In this document: one piece after another, positions 41,831 to 49,835 of the stretch
Position numbering within the stretch: position 1 is the stretch's first letter
Layout of the letters: each line of letters starts with the position of its first letter
DNA from: CAZUHB01 sp964620445
Lineage (GTDB): Bacteria > Planctomycetota > B15-G4 > CAYZWU01
NCBI GenBank assembly: GCA_964620445.1
Contig: CAZUHB010000007.1
Coordinates: 77,453-141,452, forward strand
DNA: 64,000 nt
Direction of reading: 5' to 3'
Translations under genes and position numbers: made by a program
The notes under the pieces: model-generated
What the model was told of the DNA's origin: nothing
Seen by the model: the letters and a program-made list of their open reading frames with translations, nothing else
Databases searched by the model: none

Positions 41831-43264
41831 ATGGAATACGAAAGCGTGATAGGTCTCGAGGTGCACGTGCAGTTGAAGACCGCATCCAAGCTCTTCTGCT
41901 CGTGCCGTGCAGCCTTCGGCGCGGAACCGAACACACTCGTCTGTCCGGTGTGCACGGGACAGCCGGGCGCTCTGCCCGTTCTCAACGAGCAAGCCTTTCG
42001 CTACGGGATCCTGGCCGCGCTCGCCCTGAACTGCGCCGTGGCGGAACAGACCCGTTTCGATCGTAAGCACTATTTCTATCCCGACCTTCCCAAGGGATAC
42101 CAGATCTCGCAGTTCGCCCTTCCTCTCGGCAGGTCCGGTTCGATCGAGTTCGAGAGCACGAGCGGGGCGCCGAAATACATCGAACTGCGCCGTGTTCACC
42201 TCGAGGAGGATGCTGGAAAGGCGATTCACCAGGCGGAGTCCGATCGGAGCCTCGTCGATCTTAATCGCGCCGGCATCCCGCTTCTGGAGATCGTGAGCGA
42301 ACCGTGGGCCGGCACTCCGGCCGAGGCGCGTGCCTGCCTGGAGAGCCTCAAACAGCTCTTGCGCTACACCGGTGTGTCCGATTGCGACATGGAAAAGGGA
42401 TCGCTCAGATGCGATGCCAACATTTCCACCCGGCCTCGGGGGGATACCGGACTGGGCGTTCGGACGGAGGTGAAAAATCTCAACTCCTTCCGCAATGTGG
42501 AAAAGGCGCTCCTTTTTGAACGGTCGCGGCAGGCGCGGATTCTGGCCGCCGGCGGTGCGGTCGAGCAGGATACGCGGCTCTGGCGCGACGCCGAGGAGAC
42601 CACCGCGGTGATGCGCACCAAGGAGGAGGCGCGGGACTACCGTTATTTGCCCGAACCCGACCTTCCCCTCTTCGGCGTGTCAGACCAAATCCTGTCCGAA
42701 TGCCGATCGCTGCTCCCGGAGAATCCCTTGAAGAGGCGGGCGCGATTTGTGGACGACTACGGCCTCTCGGCCTATGACGCCCGCGTGCTCACGGCCGATC
42801 GGGACGTTGCCGACTATTTCGAGGAGTGCACGGCGCGGGGCGCGGATCCGCGCGATATGGCCAAATGGATCGAGGGGCCCCTTCTCGAGGAACTGAATCG
42901 GCGCCGCTGTTCGCTCGACGATCTGAATCTGCCTGCCGCGAGACTGACCGACCTCGTCGCGATGGTGGCCTCCGGAAAAATATCCCGTCTCTCGGCGGCG
43001 AGGATCCTTCCAAAACTCATAGACAGCCGCAATGAGCCGGCACTTCTGGTTTCCGAACTCGATCTGGGACAGATTTCCGACGACGAATCGATCGAGCGGA
43101 TGGCGCGGCGTGTGATTGCCGAGAATCCTTCCATGGCCGAACAGTACGCGCAGGGGAAAGACTCGGTGCTCAACGCGCTCGTGGGCCGGGTGATGAAAGC
43201 CTCCGGGGGAAGAGCTCATCCCCGGAAAGTGCGCACCGTGCTCGACAATATATTGCGGTCGTGA
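41831..43264 (+). CDS. gatB: Asp-tRNA(Asn)/Glu-tRNA(Gln) amidotransferase subunit B
   Basis: GatB binds the misacylated tRNA and ATP and transfers ammonia. I start it at 41831 (MEYESVIGLEVHVQLKT), four bases after the gatA stop; the longer frame to 41783 overlaps gatA without support. The 477 residues have the zinc-binding SKLFCSCRAAFG and VCPVCTGQPGALPVLN, the catalytic-core FDRKHYFYPDLPKGYQISQ, IHLEEDAGK-like VHLEEDAGKAIH and KNLNSFRNVEKAL, then a C-terminal YqeY-like tail (NPSMAEQYAQGKDSVLNALVG). All usual elements are present. Confidence 0.97.
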   Translation: MEYESVIGLEVHVQLKTASKLFCSCRAAFGAEPNTLVCPVCTGQPGALPVLNEQAFRYGILAALALNCAVAEQTRFDRKHYFYPDLPKGYQISQFALPLGRSGSIEFESTSGAPKYIELRRVHLEEDAGKAIHQAESDRSLVDLNRAGIPLLEIVSEPWAGTPAEARACLESLKQLLRYTGVSDCDMEKGSLRCDANISTRPRGDTGLGVRTEVKNLNSFRNVEKALLFERSRQARILAAGGAVEQDTRLWRDAEETTAVMRTKEEARDYRYLPEPDLPLFGVSDQILSECRSLLPENPLKRRARFVDDYGLSAYDARVLTADRDVADYFEECTARGADPRDMAKWIEGPLLEELNRRRCSLDDLNLPAARLTDLVAMVASGKISRLSAARILPKLIDSRNEPALLVSELDLGQISDDESIERMARRVIAENPSMAEQYAQGKDSVLNALVGRVMKASGGRAHPRKVRTVLDNILRS

Positions 43265-43298
43265 TTCGCGTCCGGGCCTCGCGAGCGGGGATCCTGTT

Positions 43299-44843
43299 TC
43301 ATTCCCATTCGATCGTGGAAGGGGGTTTGCTGGAGATGTCGTAGACCACGCGATTCACACCCTCGACCTCATTGATGATGCGGTTCGATATCTTGGCGAG
43401 AAGATCGTATGGCAGGCGCGCCCAATCTGCGGTCATGAAATCCTCGGTCGTCACCGCCCTGAGCGCCACAACGCGGCCGTAGGTCCGGTTGTCGCCCATG
43501 ACTCCCACCGAGTAGACAGGCAAAAGAACCGCGAATACCTGCGACGTACGATCGTAGAATCCCCCGTTGCGCAGTTCGTCGATCATTATGGCATCAGCCT
43601 CGCGCAGGGTATCGAGATCCTCCCGTGTCACCCGCCCAGGTAACCGCACGGCGAGGCCGGGGCCCGGAAAGGGATGGCGCCCCACGATGGAGCCGGGGAG
43701 ACCGAGAAGCCTCCCGATCTTTCGCACTTCGTCCTTGAAAAGGTTTCTCAAGGGTTCGATGAGTTCGAAACCGAGTTCCTCGGGTAGCCCGCCGACGTTG
43801 TGATGGGTCTTGATCGTTGCAGTCGGACCGCCGTGGGCGGCGACCGATTCGATCACATCGGGATAAAGCGTCCCCTGGGCGAGATACCGTACTTCCTTGA
43901 GCTTTGTTGCCTCGCGCCGGAATACGTCGATGAAAGTGTGGCCGATGCGCCGTCTCTTCAGTTCGGGATCTTCCACGCCGGCGATCGCGGAGAGAAAGTC
44001 CTCGGCAGCGTCGACGAAATGGAATCGCATCTTGAAATGATCGCGGAAGGTGGAAACCACTTGTTCCGCCTCGTTCTTGCGAAGAAAGCCATTGTCCACA
44101 AAAATGCACTCCAGATCGTCGCCGATCGCTTCGTGCAGGAGAAGGGCCGCCACCGAGGAATCGACTCCGCCCGAGAGACCGAGTACGACCTTTTCGCCGC
44201 CCACCCTTCGACGGATCGCGTCCACCGTGGTATCGATAAAGGAAGACATCTTCCAGTCTCCCTTCGCGCCGCAGATCCCGAAGAGGAAATTGCGGAGGAT
44301 CTGCAGACCCTGGTCCGTGTGGGTCACCTCGGGATGGAACTGGAGCCCGATGAATTTTCCCCCTTCGCCGGCCACCGCCGCGTGAGGACAGTTTATCGAG
44401 GACGCGATCGCCTCGTAGCCGTTGGGAAGAGATGCGGCCTGGTCACCATGGCTCATCCAGACGACCGACTCTTCTGGCAATCCGTTGAATACGGACACGT
44501 CCGTCTTGAAGCTGGCCGAGGTGCGGCCATACTCCCCACCCCTCTCGCCGTGCACGACCTCTCCGCCACGGAGACGCACGACCTGCTGCATACCGTAGCA
44601 AATGCCCAGGATCGGTAGGCCCAGGTCGAGATAACGCTCGTCGAGTTGCGGGGCGCCGTCGTCGTAAACCGAGTTCGGACCGCCCGAGAGTATCAAGGCG
44701 ATCGGGCGTTCCCGTTCGACCGTCGCCGGATCGACAGAGCAGGGATAGATCACACTGTACACGTTGATCTCACGGACCCGTCTCGCGATCAACTGCGTGT
44801 ATTGTGAACCGAAATCGAGAATGACGACGGTCTGGGCCTTCAA
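43299..44843 (-). CDS. guaA: GMP synthase (glutamine-hydrolysing)
   Basis: GuaA converts XMP to GMP. The 514 residues comprise a class I glutaminase (VVILDFGSQYTQLIARRVRE; nucleophile Cys82 in LGICYGMQ; His/Glu in FHPEVTHTD), an ATP-pyrophosphatase domain (GLSGGVDSSVAALLL) and the C-terminal dimerisation domain ending KPPSTIEWE. Length is normal. It starts 19 bases after the guaB stop, forming a guaBA operon on the minus strand, and converges on gatB. Confidence 0.98.
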   Translation of the reverse strand: MKAQTVVILDFGSQYTQLIARRVREINVYSVIYPCSVDPATVERERPIALILSGGPNSVYDDGAPQLDERYLDLGLPILGICYGMQQVVRLRGGEVVHGERGGEYGRTSASFKTDVSVFNGLPEESVVWMSHGDQAASLPNGYEAIASSINCPHAAVAGEGGKFIGLQFHPEVTHTDQGLQILRNFLFGICGAKGDWKMSSFIDTTVDAIRRRVGGEKVVLGLSGGVDSSVAALLLHEAIGDDLECIFVDNGFLRKNEAEQVVSTFRDHFKMRFHFVDAAEDFLSAIAGVEDPELKRRRIGHTFIDVFRREATKLKEVRYLAQGTLYPDVIESVAAHGGPTATIKTHHNVGGLPEELGFELIEPLRNLFKDEVRKIGRLLGLPGSIVGRHPFPGPGLAVRLPGRVTREDLDTLREADAIMIDELRNGGFYDRTSQVFAVLLPVYSVGVMGDNRTYGRVVALRAVTTEDFMTADWARLPYDLLAKISNRIINEVEGVNRVVYDISSKPPSTIEWE

Positions 44844-44862
44844 GATGTTCTCCTCTGTTCTG

Positions 44863-46317
44863 TCAAATATCGCCGAAATAATTCGGAGCTTCTTTCGTGA
44901 TCTTGATATCGTGCGGGTGATTCTCGCGCAGAGTGGCCGCCGAGATCCTCACGAACCGTCCCTTTTCGAAGAGTTCTTCCAGGGATTCGGCAGACACATA
45001 CCCCATCCCGGAGCGGACGCCGCCCACCAGCTGGTAGAGAAATCCCGAAAGAGGTCCCTTGTGAGGAACGAGTCCCTCCACGCCTTCCGGAACGAATTTA
45101 TCGCCCTTGGCGAGATCGTTCTGACGGTAACGATCGCTCGATCCCTTCATCATGGCGCCGAGCGATCCCATGCCGCGGATCGTCTTGAATGTCCGCCCCT
45201 GATAGAGAATGGTCTCGCCCGGGGACTCATCCATGCCGGCGAACAGGCTGCCGATCATGACGCTGCTCGCACCGGCCACGATCGCTTTCACCACATCGCC
45301 CGAATGTCGAATACCGCCGTCGGCGATCACGGGCACCCCGGCCGATCGGGCAACGGAGACACAATCGGCCACGGCCGTGATTTGCGGTACGCCGATACCG
45401 GTGACGACGCGTGTTGTGCAGATCGAGCCGGGTCCGATTCCTACCTTGATGCCGTCTGCTCCCGCGTCGATCAGGTCCTTGGCCGCTTCGGCCGTGGCGA
45501 TGTTGCCGGCTACGACGTCGATAGAAAAGGCCTTCTTGATCTCTCTGACCGAGTCGATCACGTTTTTCGAGTGGCCGTGAGCCGTGTCCACGACGAGAAC
45601 ATCGCAACCGGCTCTGATCAATCCCTCACAGCGTTTCAGGTCGTGCACTCCCACCGCGGCTGCCACACGAAGGCGTCCGCGCGAATCGCGGCAGGCGTTC
45701 GGAAATGCCTTCAGCCCCTTGATGTCCCGCATCGTGATCAGGCCGAGAAGCTCGCACTTGTCGTTGGTGAGGATGAGCTTTTCGACCTTGTGCCGATGGA
45801 GAATGCACTCCGCTTCCTCGAGGGTCGTTTCAAAAGGCGCTGTCACCAGGTCCTTGGTCATGACCTGTTCCACATGGGTTTCCTCTTCCCACTGGAAGCG
45901 CAGATCGCGATTCGTGAGAATCCCAAGCACCTTCTTGCCTTCGACCACCGGTATCCCGGAGATGTTGTGCTCCGTCATGGTTTCCCTTGCACGTCCGATC
46001 GTGACATCGGGCGGCAGGGTGATCGGATCGAGTATCACACCATTTGCCGAGCGTTTGACGATGTCCACCTCGCGAACATGGTCTTCGACAGGCATGTTCT
46101 TGTGGATCACGCCGATCCCGCCTTCGCGCGCGATGGCGATCGCCATGAGCGATCCGGTCACCGTATCCATAGCAGCGCTCGAAAAGGGAATATTCAGCTC
46201 CACCTCTCTGGAAAAGAACGTCTTCGTATCCACCATCGAGGGAACGACATCCGACCTGTTTGGCAGAATGAGAACATCGTCAAAGGTCACGGCTTCTCGA
46301 ATATCCCTAGTGAACAT
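44863..46317 (-). CDS. guaB: IMP dehydrogenase
   Basis: GuaB oxidises IMP to XMP, the committed step to GMP. The 484-residue TIM-barrel enzyme has the N-terminal AVTFDDVLILPNRSDV, two CBS domains at about 95-205, the active-site loop GIGPGSICTTRVVTG with the catalytic Cys, IADGGIRHSGDVVKAI, and GMGSLGAM with the flap region. AAGGAG lies upstream of the ATG. It is first in the guaBA operon. No guanine riboswitch is visible in the leader. Confidence 0.98.
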   Translation of the reverse strand: MFTRDIREAVTFDDVLILPNRSDVVPSMVDTKTFFSREVELNIPFSSAAMDTVTGSLMAIAIAREGGIGVIHKNMPVEDHVREVDIVKRSANGVILDPITLPPDVTIGRARETMTEHNISGIPVVEGKKVLGILTNRDLRFQWEEETHVEQVMTKDLVTAPFETTLEEAECILHRHKVEKLILTNDKCELLGLITMRDIKGLKAFPNACRDSRGRLRVAAAVGVHDLKRCEGLIRAGCDVLVVDTAHGHSKNVIDSVREIKKAFSIDVVAGNIATAEAAKDLIDAGADGIKVGIGPGSICTTRVVTGIGVPQITAVADCVSVARSAGVPVIADGGIRHSGDVVKAIVAGASSVMIGSLFAGMDESPGETILYQGRTFKTIRGMGSLGAMMKGSSDRYRQNDLAKGDKFVPEGVEGLVPHKGPLSGFLYQLVGGVRSGMGYVSAESLEELFEKGRFVRISAATLRENHPHDIKITKEAPNYFGDI

Positions 46318-46619
46318 TGGAATACTCCTTCCATGGGACCTCTGAGAGGTTCCACTGTGTCGGTGTGGACGGATTGAGGGCGGACGGGATCGGGACGGCA
46401 GTCGCAGGGCGCGCTGTCAGTGTTGATATCCGCGAGCCCGTTGCCGAATCGCGGGCTGTCCGCGGCCGGGCATGATCGAATTCAAAGGTGTTTGGACGAC
46501 CTTTTTGGGCACTCTCTCGTTGCTGATTCTTCGCCATTTCCACGATATATCAGCATGACTTGTAGAATTTCCAGTCAAAAATTGCTGTGCACCCGGAAGA
46601 GACGATGACAAGACAGGCC

Positions 46620-46664
46620 AAAAAAAAAATCGGGATCCCTTTGGGCGAGCCCTCCGGAATCCCG
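46620..46664 (-). terminator. Rho-independent terminator upstream of guaB
   Basis: On the minus strand, CGGGATTCC (46664-46656) pairs with GGGATCCCG (46639-46631), with an inner GGGC/GCCC hairpin between them, and a run of about ten T residues follows. It would stop transcripts coming from the right before guaB. Confidence 0.8.
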
Positions 46665-46985
46665 AACACAAGAAGGAGGAGAATCAATTATCCTTTTCGT
46701 CTCTCAGAGGGGCCATCTTTAGGACAAAGGTCCGTGAGAAGATGAAAAAAAGCGGGTCGTTCGGTGACCGTTTCTATAACCGGCTGCGGAGGATCGGTTT
46801 AAATCTTCTCGGGCAAGAGTGCACCAAAAAAAACAAACCGGCGCGGCTCATCGAACGGCGTTGAAATAATGGGCGCGAGCCTGGCCCGGGTGGAAGGATT
46901 CGGTCCGCAAGGGCAATCGAAACCACCGATCACGAACTGGAAGCGCGGAGCGCCAACCCAAATCTGAGTCAGGGTCGTGTGGGCC

Positions 46986-47029
46986 AAAAATAAAACCGGC
47001 GTGGCACGGCATCAAGACCGGACCACGCC
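46986..47029 (-). terminator. Rho-independent terminator of tRNA-Pro
   Basis: On the minus strand, GGCGTGG (47029-47023) pairs with CCACGCC (47004-46998), followed by GGTTTTATTTTT. It begins 11 bases after the CCA end of tRNA-Pro, the expected place. Confidence 0.8.
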
Positions 47030-47039
47030 AGTTCAAAAC

Positions 47040-47116
<77 letters not shown>

Positions 47117-47201
47117 TCTTAATTCGGTTTCTCATGAAAAGCGAAAGGCTCTTTCTTTTCAAGGAGATAACCGGTGCGAGCCGTCATTTTTGTGGACTTC
47201 C

Positions 47202-47230
47202 TTGATTTTAGGTTTTTGTTAGGGTATCAT
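47202..47230 (+). promoter_or_regulatory. Sigma-70-like promoter of dinB
   Basis: TTGATT (47202-47207), a spacer of exactly 17 bases and TATCAT (47225-47230) precede the dinB ATG at 47264 by 33 bases. It also argues against the longer in-frame start at 47174, which lies upstream of this promoter. No LexA-type box was recognised. Confidence 0.55.
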
Positions 47231-47263
47231 GCCCGCACAGGAAAATGGACCAAGGAAGTTACA

Positions 47264-48499
47264 ATGAAAGACAGAACGATTCTCCATCTGGACATTGACG
47301 CCTTTTTCGCATCTGTCGAGCAACTGCTCGACCCGGCCCTCCGGAACCGGCCAGTTGTGGTGGGAGGTTTTGCCAACGAGAGCGGGGTTGTGGGTTCCTG
47401 CTCATACGAGGCGCGCGCATTCGGAATCCACGCCGGCATGGCTCTGAAGGAAGCGCGGCGCTGCTGTCCCCGCGCGGTGTTCGTGAGAGGTGATTTTCGC
47501 CACTACGAGCGCATTCAAAAACAGATCCGCGAACTGCTCGTCGCCTACTCGCCGTCGGTCGAGTTTTCATCGATCGACGACGCCTATCTCGACCTCACCG
47601 GACTCGATGATTTCCAGGGCCCCCCATTGAAAACAGCCGCCCGCATCCGGAGGGCGATCCTCGAAAGAACCGGATTGAGCGTTTCCATGGGCCTGGGCAC
47701 CTCGAAGGTGGTGGCCCGCATCGCCTCGGGCTGCGCAAAACCTGCCGGCACCCTGGTTGTCCTGGCCGGATATGAACGGCTGTTTTTTCGCGAAATCGAC
47801 GTGAAACAAATTCCCGGGGTGGGCCCACTCACCGGCCGGATTCTGGCCGAACTCGATGTGCGTACCGTCGGCCAACTCGCAAGCGTGAAGAGATCTGTCG
47901 TCGAAGCGCTCTTCGGGCGGAGAGGGAGAAAGATCTCCCAGCTGGCCAATGCCGTCGATCCGAGAGAAGTGGACGAACGCGCAGTTCCACTCTCCATTTC
48001 GAGGGAAACCACTTTCCGGCGCGTGACAAGGAGCAAACGTGAAGTGGAGAGCATGCTTCACTATCTCACGGAGCGGGCCACCGCCGATCTCCGTAAAAGA
48101 AAGCTCTTGGCAATAGCGGTGGAAGTCAAATTAATCGACGCAGGATTCAGGCGTTCCACGAGGCGCAGGTCCATGAAGAGCGGGCCGACCGACCGATGCC
48201 GCCTTATCTACCCGATGGCGCTCCACATTCTTCGCGAACTGCTCCAGAGACAGGTGGGCGTCAGGCTCGTGGGGGTTTCCCTCGCGCCCAGGAAGCGTTC
48301 GACCCGGTTTCAACATCAGCTCCCCTTGGGGACAAAGCGAGAACCGCTTCCCCGTGACGCTCTCGAAGAGGGGATCGACCGGATCCGGAAGAAATTCGGT
48401 TTTGGAGCACTCTTGGCTGGACGATCAATCGATATGCTGGGAAAGGTCGAACGCACCGAACGGGGTTTCACTCTGCGTACGCCTTCTCTGAATCGTTAA
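47264..48499 (+). CDS. dinB: DNA polymerase IV (Y-family)
   Basis: This Y-family translesion polymerase has 411 residues. The start at 47264 follows AAGGAAG and a promoter; an upstream in-frame start is excluded by that promoter. Visible motifs are ILHLDIDAFFASVEQ (first metal Asp), YEARAFGIHAGMAL, the palm motif, the helix-hairpin-helix region IPGVGPLTGRILAELDV, and a little-finger domain. The catalytic palm motif reads SSIDDAYLDL: Asp105 followed by Asp106, where almost all family members have Asp-Glu (SIDEAYLD; E106 in Dpo4). No beta-clamp motif was evident at the C-terminus. Confidence 0.95.
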   Translation: MKDRTILHLDIDAFFASVEQLLDPALRNRPVVVGGFANESGVVGSCSYEARAFGIHAGMALKEARRCCPRAVFVRGDFRHYERIQKQIRELLVAYSPSVEFSSIDDAYLDLTGLDDFQGPPLKTAARIRRAILERTGLSVSMGLGTSKVVARIASGCAKPAGTLVVLAGYERLFFREIDVKQIPGVGPLTGRILAELDVRTVGQLASVKRSVVEALFGRRGRKISQLANAVDPREVDERAVPLSISRETTFRRVTRSKREVESMLHYLTERATADLRKRKLLAIAVEVKLIDAGFRRSTRRRSMKSGPTDRCRLIYPMALHILRELLQRQVGVRLVGVSLAPRKRSTRFQHQLPLGTKREPLPRDALEEGIDRIRKKFGFGALLAGRSIDMLGKVERTERGFTLRTPSLNR

Positions 48500-48534
48500 A
48501 AAACAATGAGGGCGCGTTGGACCGAATCGCTCGG

Positions 48535-48942
48535 TCAGCGGCCTAGCAATCTTTTCTCGCTGATCCTGACCAGAACGAAGGTGGTTCCCTTGATGCAGTT
48601 GTGATACCAGGAGCCATCGCAAACATGTTCGTCCACGATCTCGAAACCCTCGACATTCACATCGGTTTCAGCAATGCCCCCGTGGATTCCGCTGGCTCCC
48701 GCCTCCGTCATGACCATTTCGGAGCGACTTCTCAGGTAGACCATCTTCTGTTTTCCCAGATCCATGAGCGCGGAGTCGAGGGCAATCTCCCTCGCCTTCG
48801 TTTCGATGTATGTGGGATCGCATTTCCCTGCGCCGTATCGGTAACCTTCCTCGACAGGCTTTTGTGTGAACCAGCCAGGGGGGCAGGACACACAACCTGA
48901 AAGCAGGATCAAAAAGCTGATGAGAACGATTGGCTTCCACAT
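48535..48942 (-). CDS. LPP20-like small lipoprotein
   Basis: The start at 48942 gives a lipoprotein signal with lipobox LLSGC (MWKPIVLISFLILLSGC) and 135 residues. The mature part has alternating strands and helices (GYRYGAGKCDPTYIETKAREIALDSAL, FEIVDEHVCDGSWYHNCIKG, TTFVLVRISEKR) in the pattern of the LPP20/FlgO-like fold. Several cysteines could form disulfides. It is next to the similarly built lipoprotein at 49048, with a terminator between them, so they are probably separately transcribed relatives. Confidence 0.78.
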   Translation of the reverse strand: MWKPIVLISFLILLSGCVSCPPGWFTQKPVEEGYRYGAGKCDPTYIETKAREIALDSALMDLGKQKMVYLRSRSEMVMTEAGASGIHGGIAETDVNVEGFEIVDEHVCDGSWYHNCIKGTTFVLVRISEKRLLGR

Positions 48943-48978
48943 GGATTTCTTCTCTTCAACAAAAACCGCCGATTTACA

Positions 48979-49019
48979 GAAAAAACAGGTGGAGCAACCG
49001 ATCAGGCCGCTCCACCTGT
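48979..49019 (-). terminator. Rho-independent terminator after the lipoprotein gene at 49048
   Basis: On the minus strand, an 11-bp perfect stem ACAGGTGGAGC (49019-49009) pairs with GCTCCACCTGT (48995-48985) and is followed by a T-run. It lies about 30 bases past the stop of the 49048-49665 gene. Confidence 0.85.
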
Positions 49020-49047
49020 TAGTGGGTTGCACATTCAGGTCGTCAAA

Positions 49048-49665
49048 TCAATCGGTCTTGAAGACGGGATAGCTCTTTTCCTGCTCCTTGTCGATGAACT
49101 CGTCCAGCTTCTTGAGACCTTCTTCCTTCTGCTCCTTGGTGTAGGCCGCAAAAGCTTCACGATAGGCCATATTCCCTTGCTTCTTCATCTGCTGGAAGAA
49201 AGAGCTGTTCAGGTCACAGCGCATGAGAATGAAATACTGATTGAGTTCAGGATCCTTGTAAGCAGCGATCTGGCGTGAACCTGAGAGCGTTGCGTTGGAC
49301 ACCTGGCGGGACACGTCTTCCTTGTTGACCACCGATGAGGCTGTGTCCTCGTCATAAAAGTCAAGAGCCTCGCGTTCATAACTGGTGAACATGTTCTGGA
49401 CGGTCACCTGAAGAATACGCGCCATCTCGTCACGACCACTGGCGCGAGCAGACTTCATGGTGAAATCGAAATTAGGGCTGACCCGGTAGCTGCCCACGGC
49501 AAAAAGAGCGGTCTGACCGTCCTCGGCCTTGTAAACGCCACCGGCTTGAGTCACCCACGCGGGCCCTGAGATATTTGTCGGTCCATCCGTTGGCCCCGGG
49601 GTCGAAGCGCACCCGCAAAAAAGAGCGATGATAGAGACAACAACGATCGACGCAAAAGGTTTCAT
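49048..49665 (-). CDS. LPP20-family lipoprotein
   Basis: The 205-residue lipoprotein has signal and lipobox LFCGC (ALFCGCASTPGP), then PAWVTQAGGVYKAEDGQTALFAVGSYRVSPN, a pattern typical of the LPP20 family of outer-membrane-associated lipoproteins. Long helices (ARASGRDEMARILQVTVQN) and a basic, acidic C-terminal coil follow. AAGGAG precedes the ATG. It is terminated by the hairpin at 48979-49019. Confidence 0.82.
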   Translation of the reverse strand: MKPFASIVVVSIIALFCGCASTPGPTDGPTNISGPAWVTQAGGVYKAEDGQTALFAVGSYRVSPNFDFTMKSARASGRDEMARILQVTVQNMFTSYEREALDFYDEDTASSVVNKEDVSRQVSNATLSGSRQIAAYKDPELNQYFILMRCDLNSSFFQQMKKQGNMAYREAFAAYTKEQKEEGLKKLDEFIDKEQEKSYPVFKTD

Positions 49666-49835
49666 GAGAGACTCCTTAAGAACGGGGTCACGCCCCTGTC
49701 AAAAAAAACACGCCGGGAAGACCACGCTTCCTAGACGCTCTCCGTTCAGTTGGAAAGAATTCCGCTCAGACCAACTCAAATTGTAAGCCCCCTGTGACCT
49801 GGTGGAAACAGAAATCTTACTCCGAGGTAACGTTT

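Larger units (their letters stand above)
46318..47039. other. Intergenic region between guaB and tRNA-Pro
   Basis: No protein gene with coding character is visible in these 720 bases. It contains two minus-strand terminators (46620-46664 and 46986-47029) and the guaB leader. The 320 bases between the terminators could hold a small minus-strand RNA, since a terminator so far from the tRNA otherwise lacks a transcript; I could not match it to a known RNA family. Confidence 0.5.

Noticed and set aside
46318..46620. Guanine riboswitch in the guaB leader
   Set aside because: I could not find the conserved three-way junction or its loop sequences; the terminator here lies about 300 bases upstream of the gene, not next to it.
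46307..46671. Short minus-strand frames upstream of guaB
   Set aside because: They overlap the guaB start and a terminator and have no coding character.
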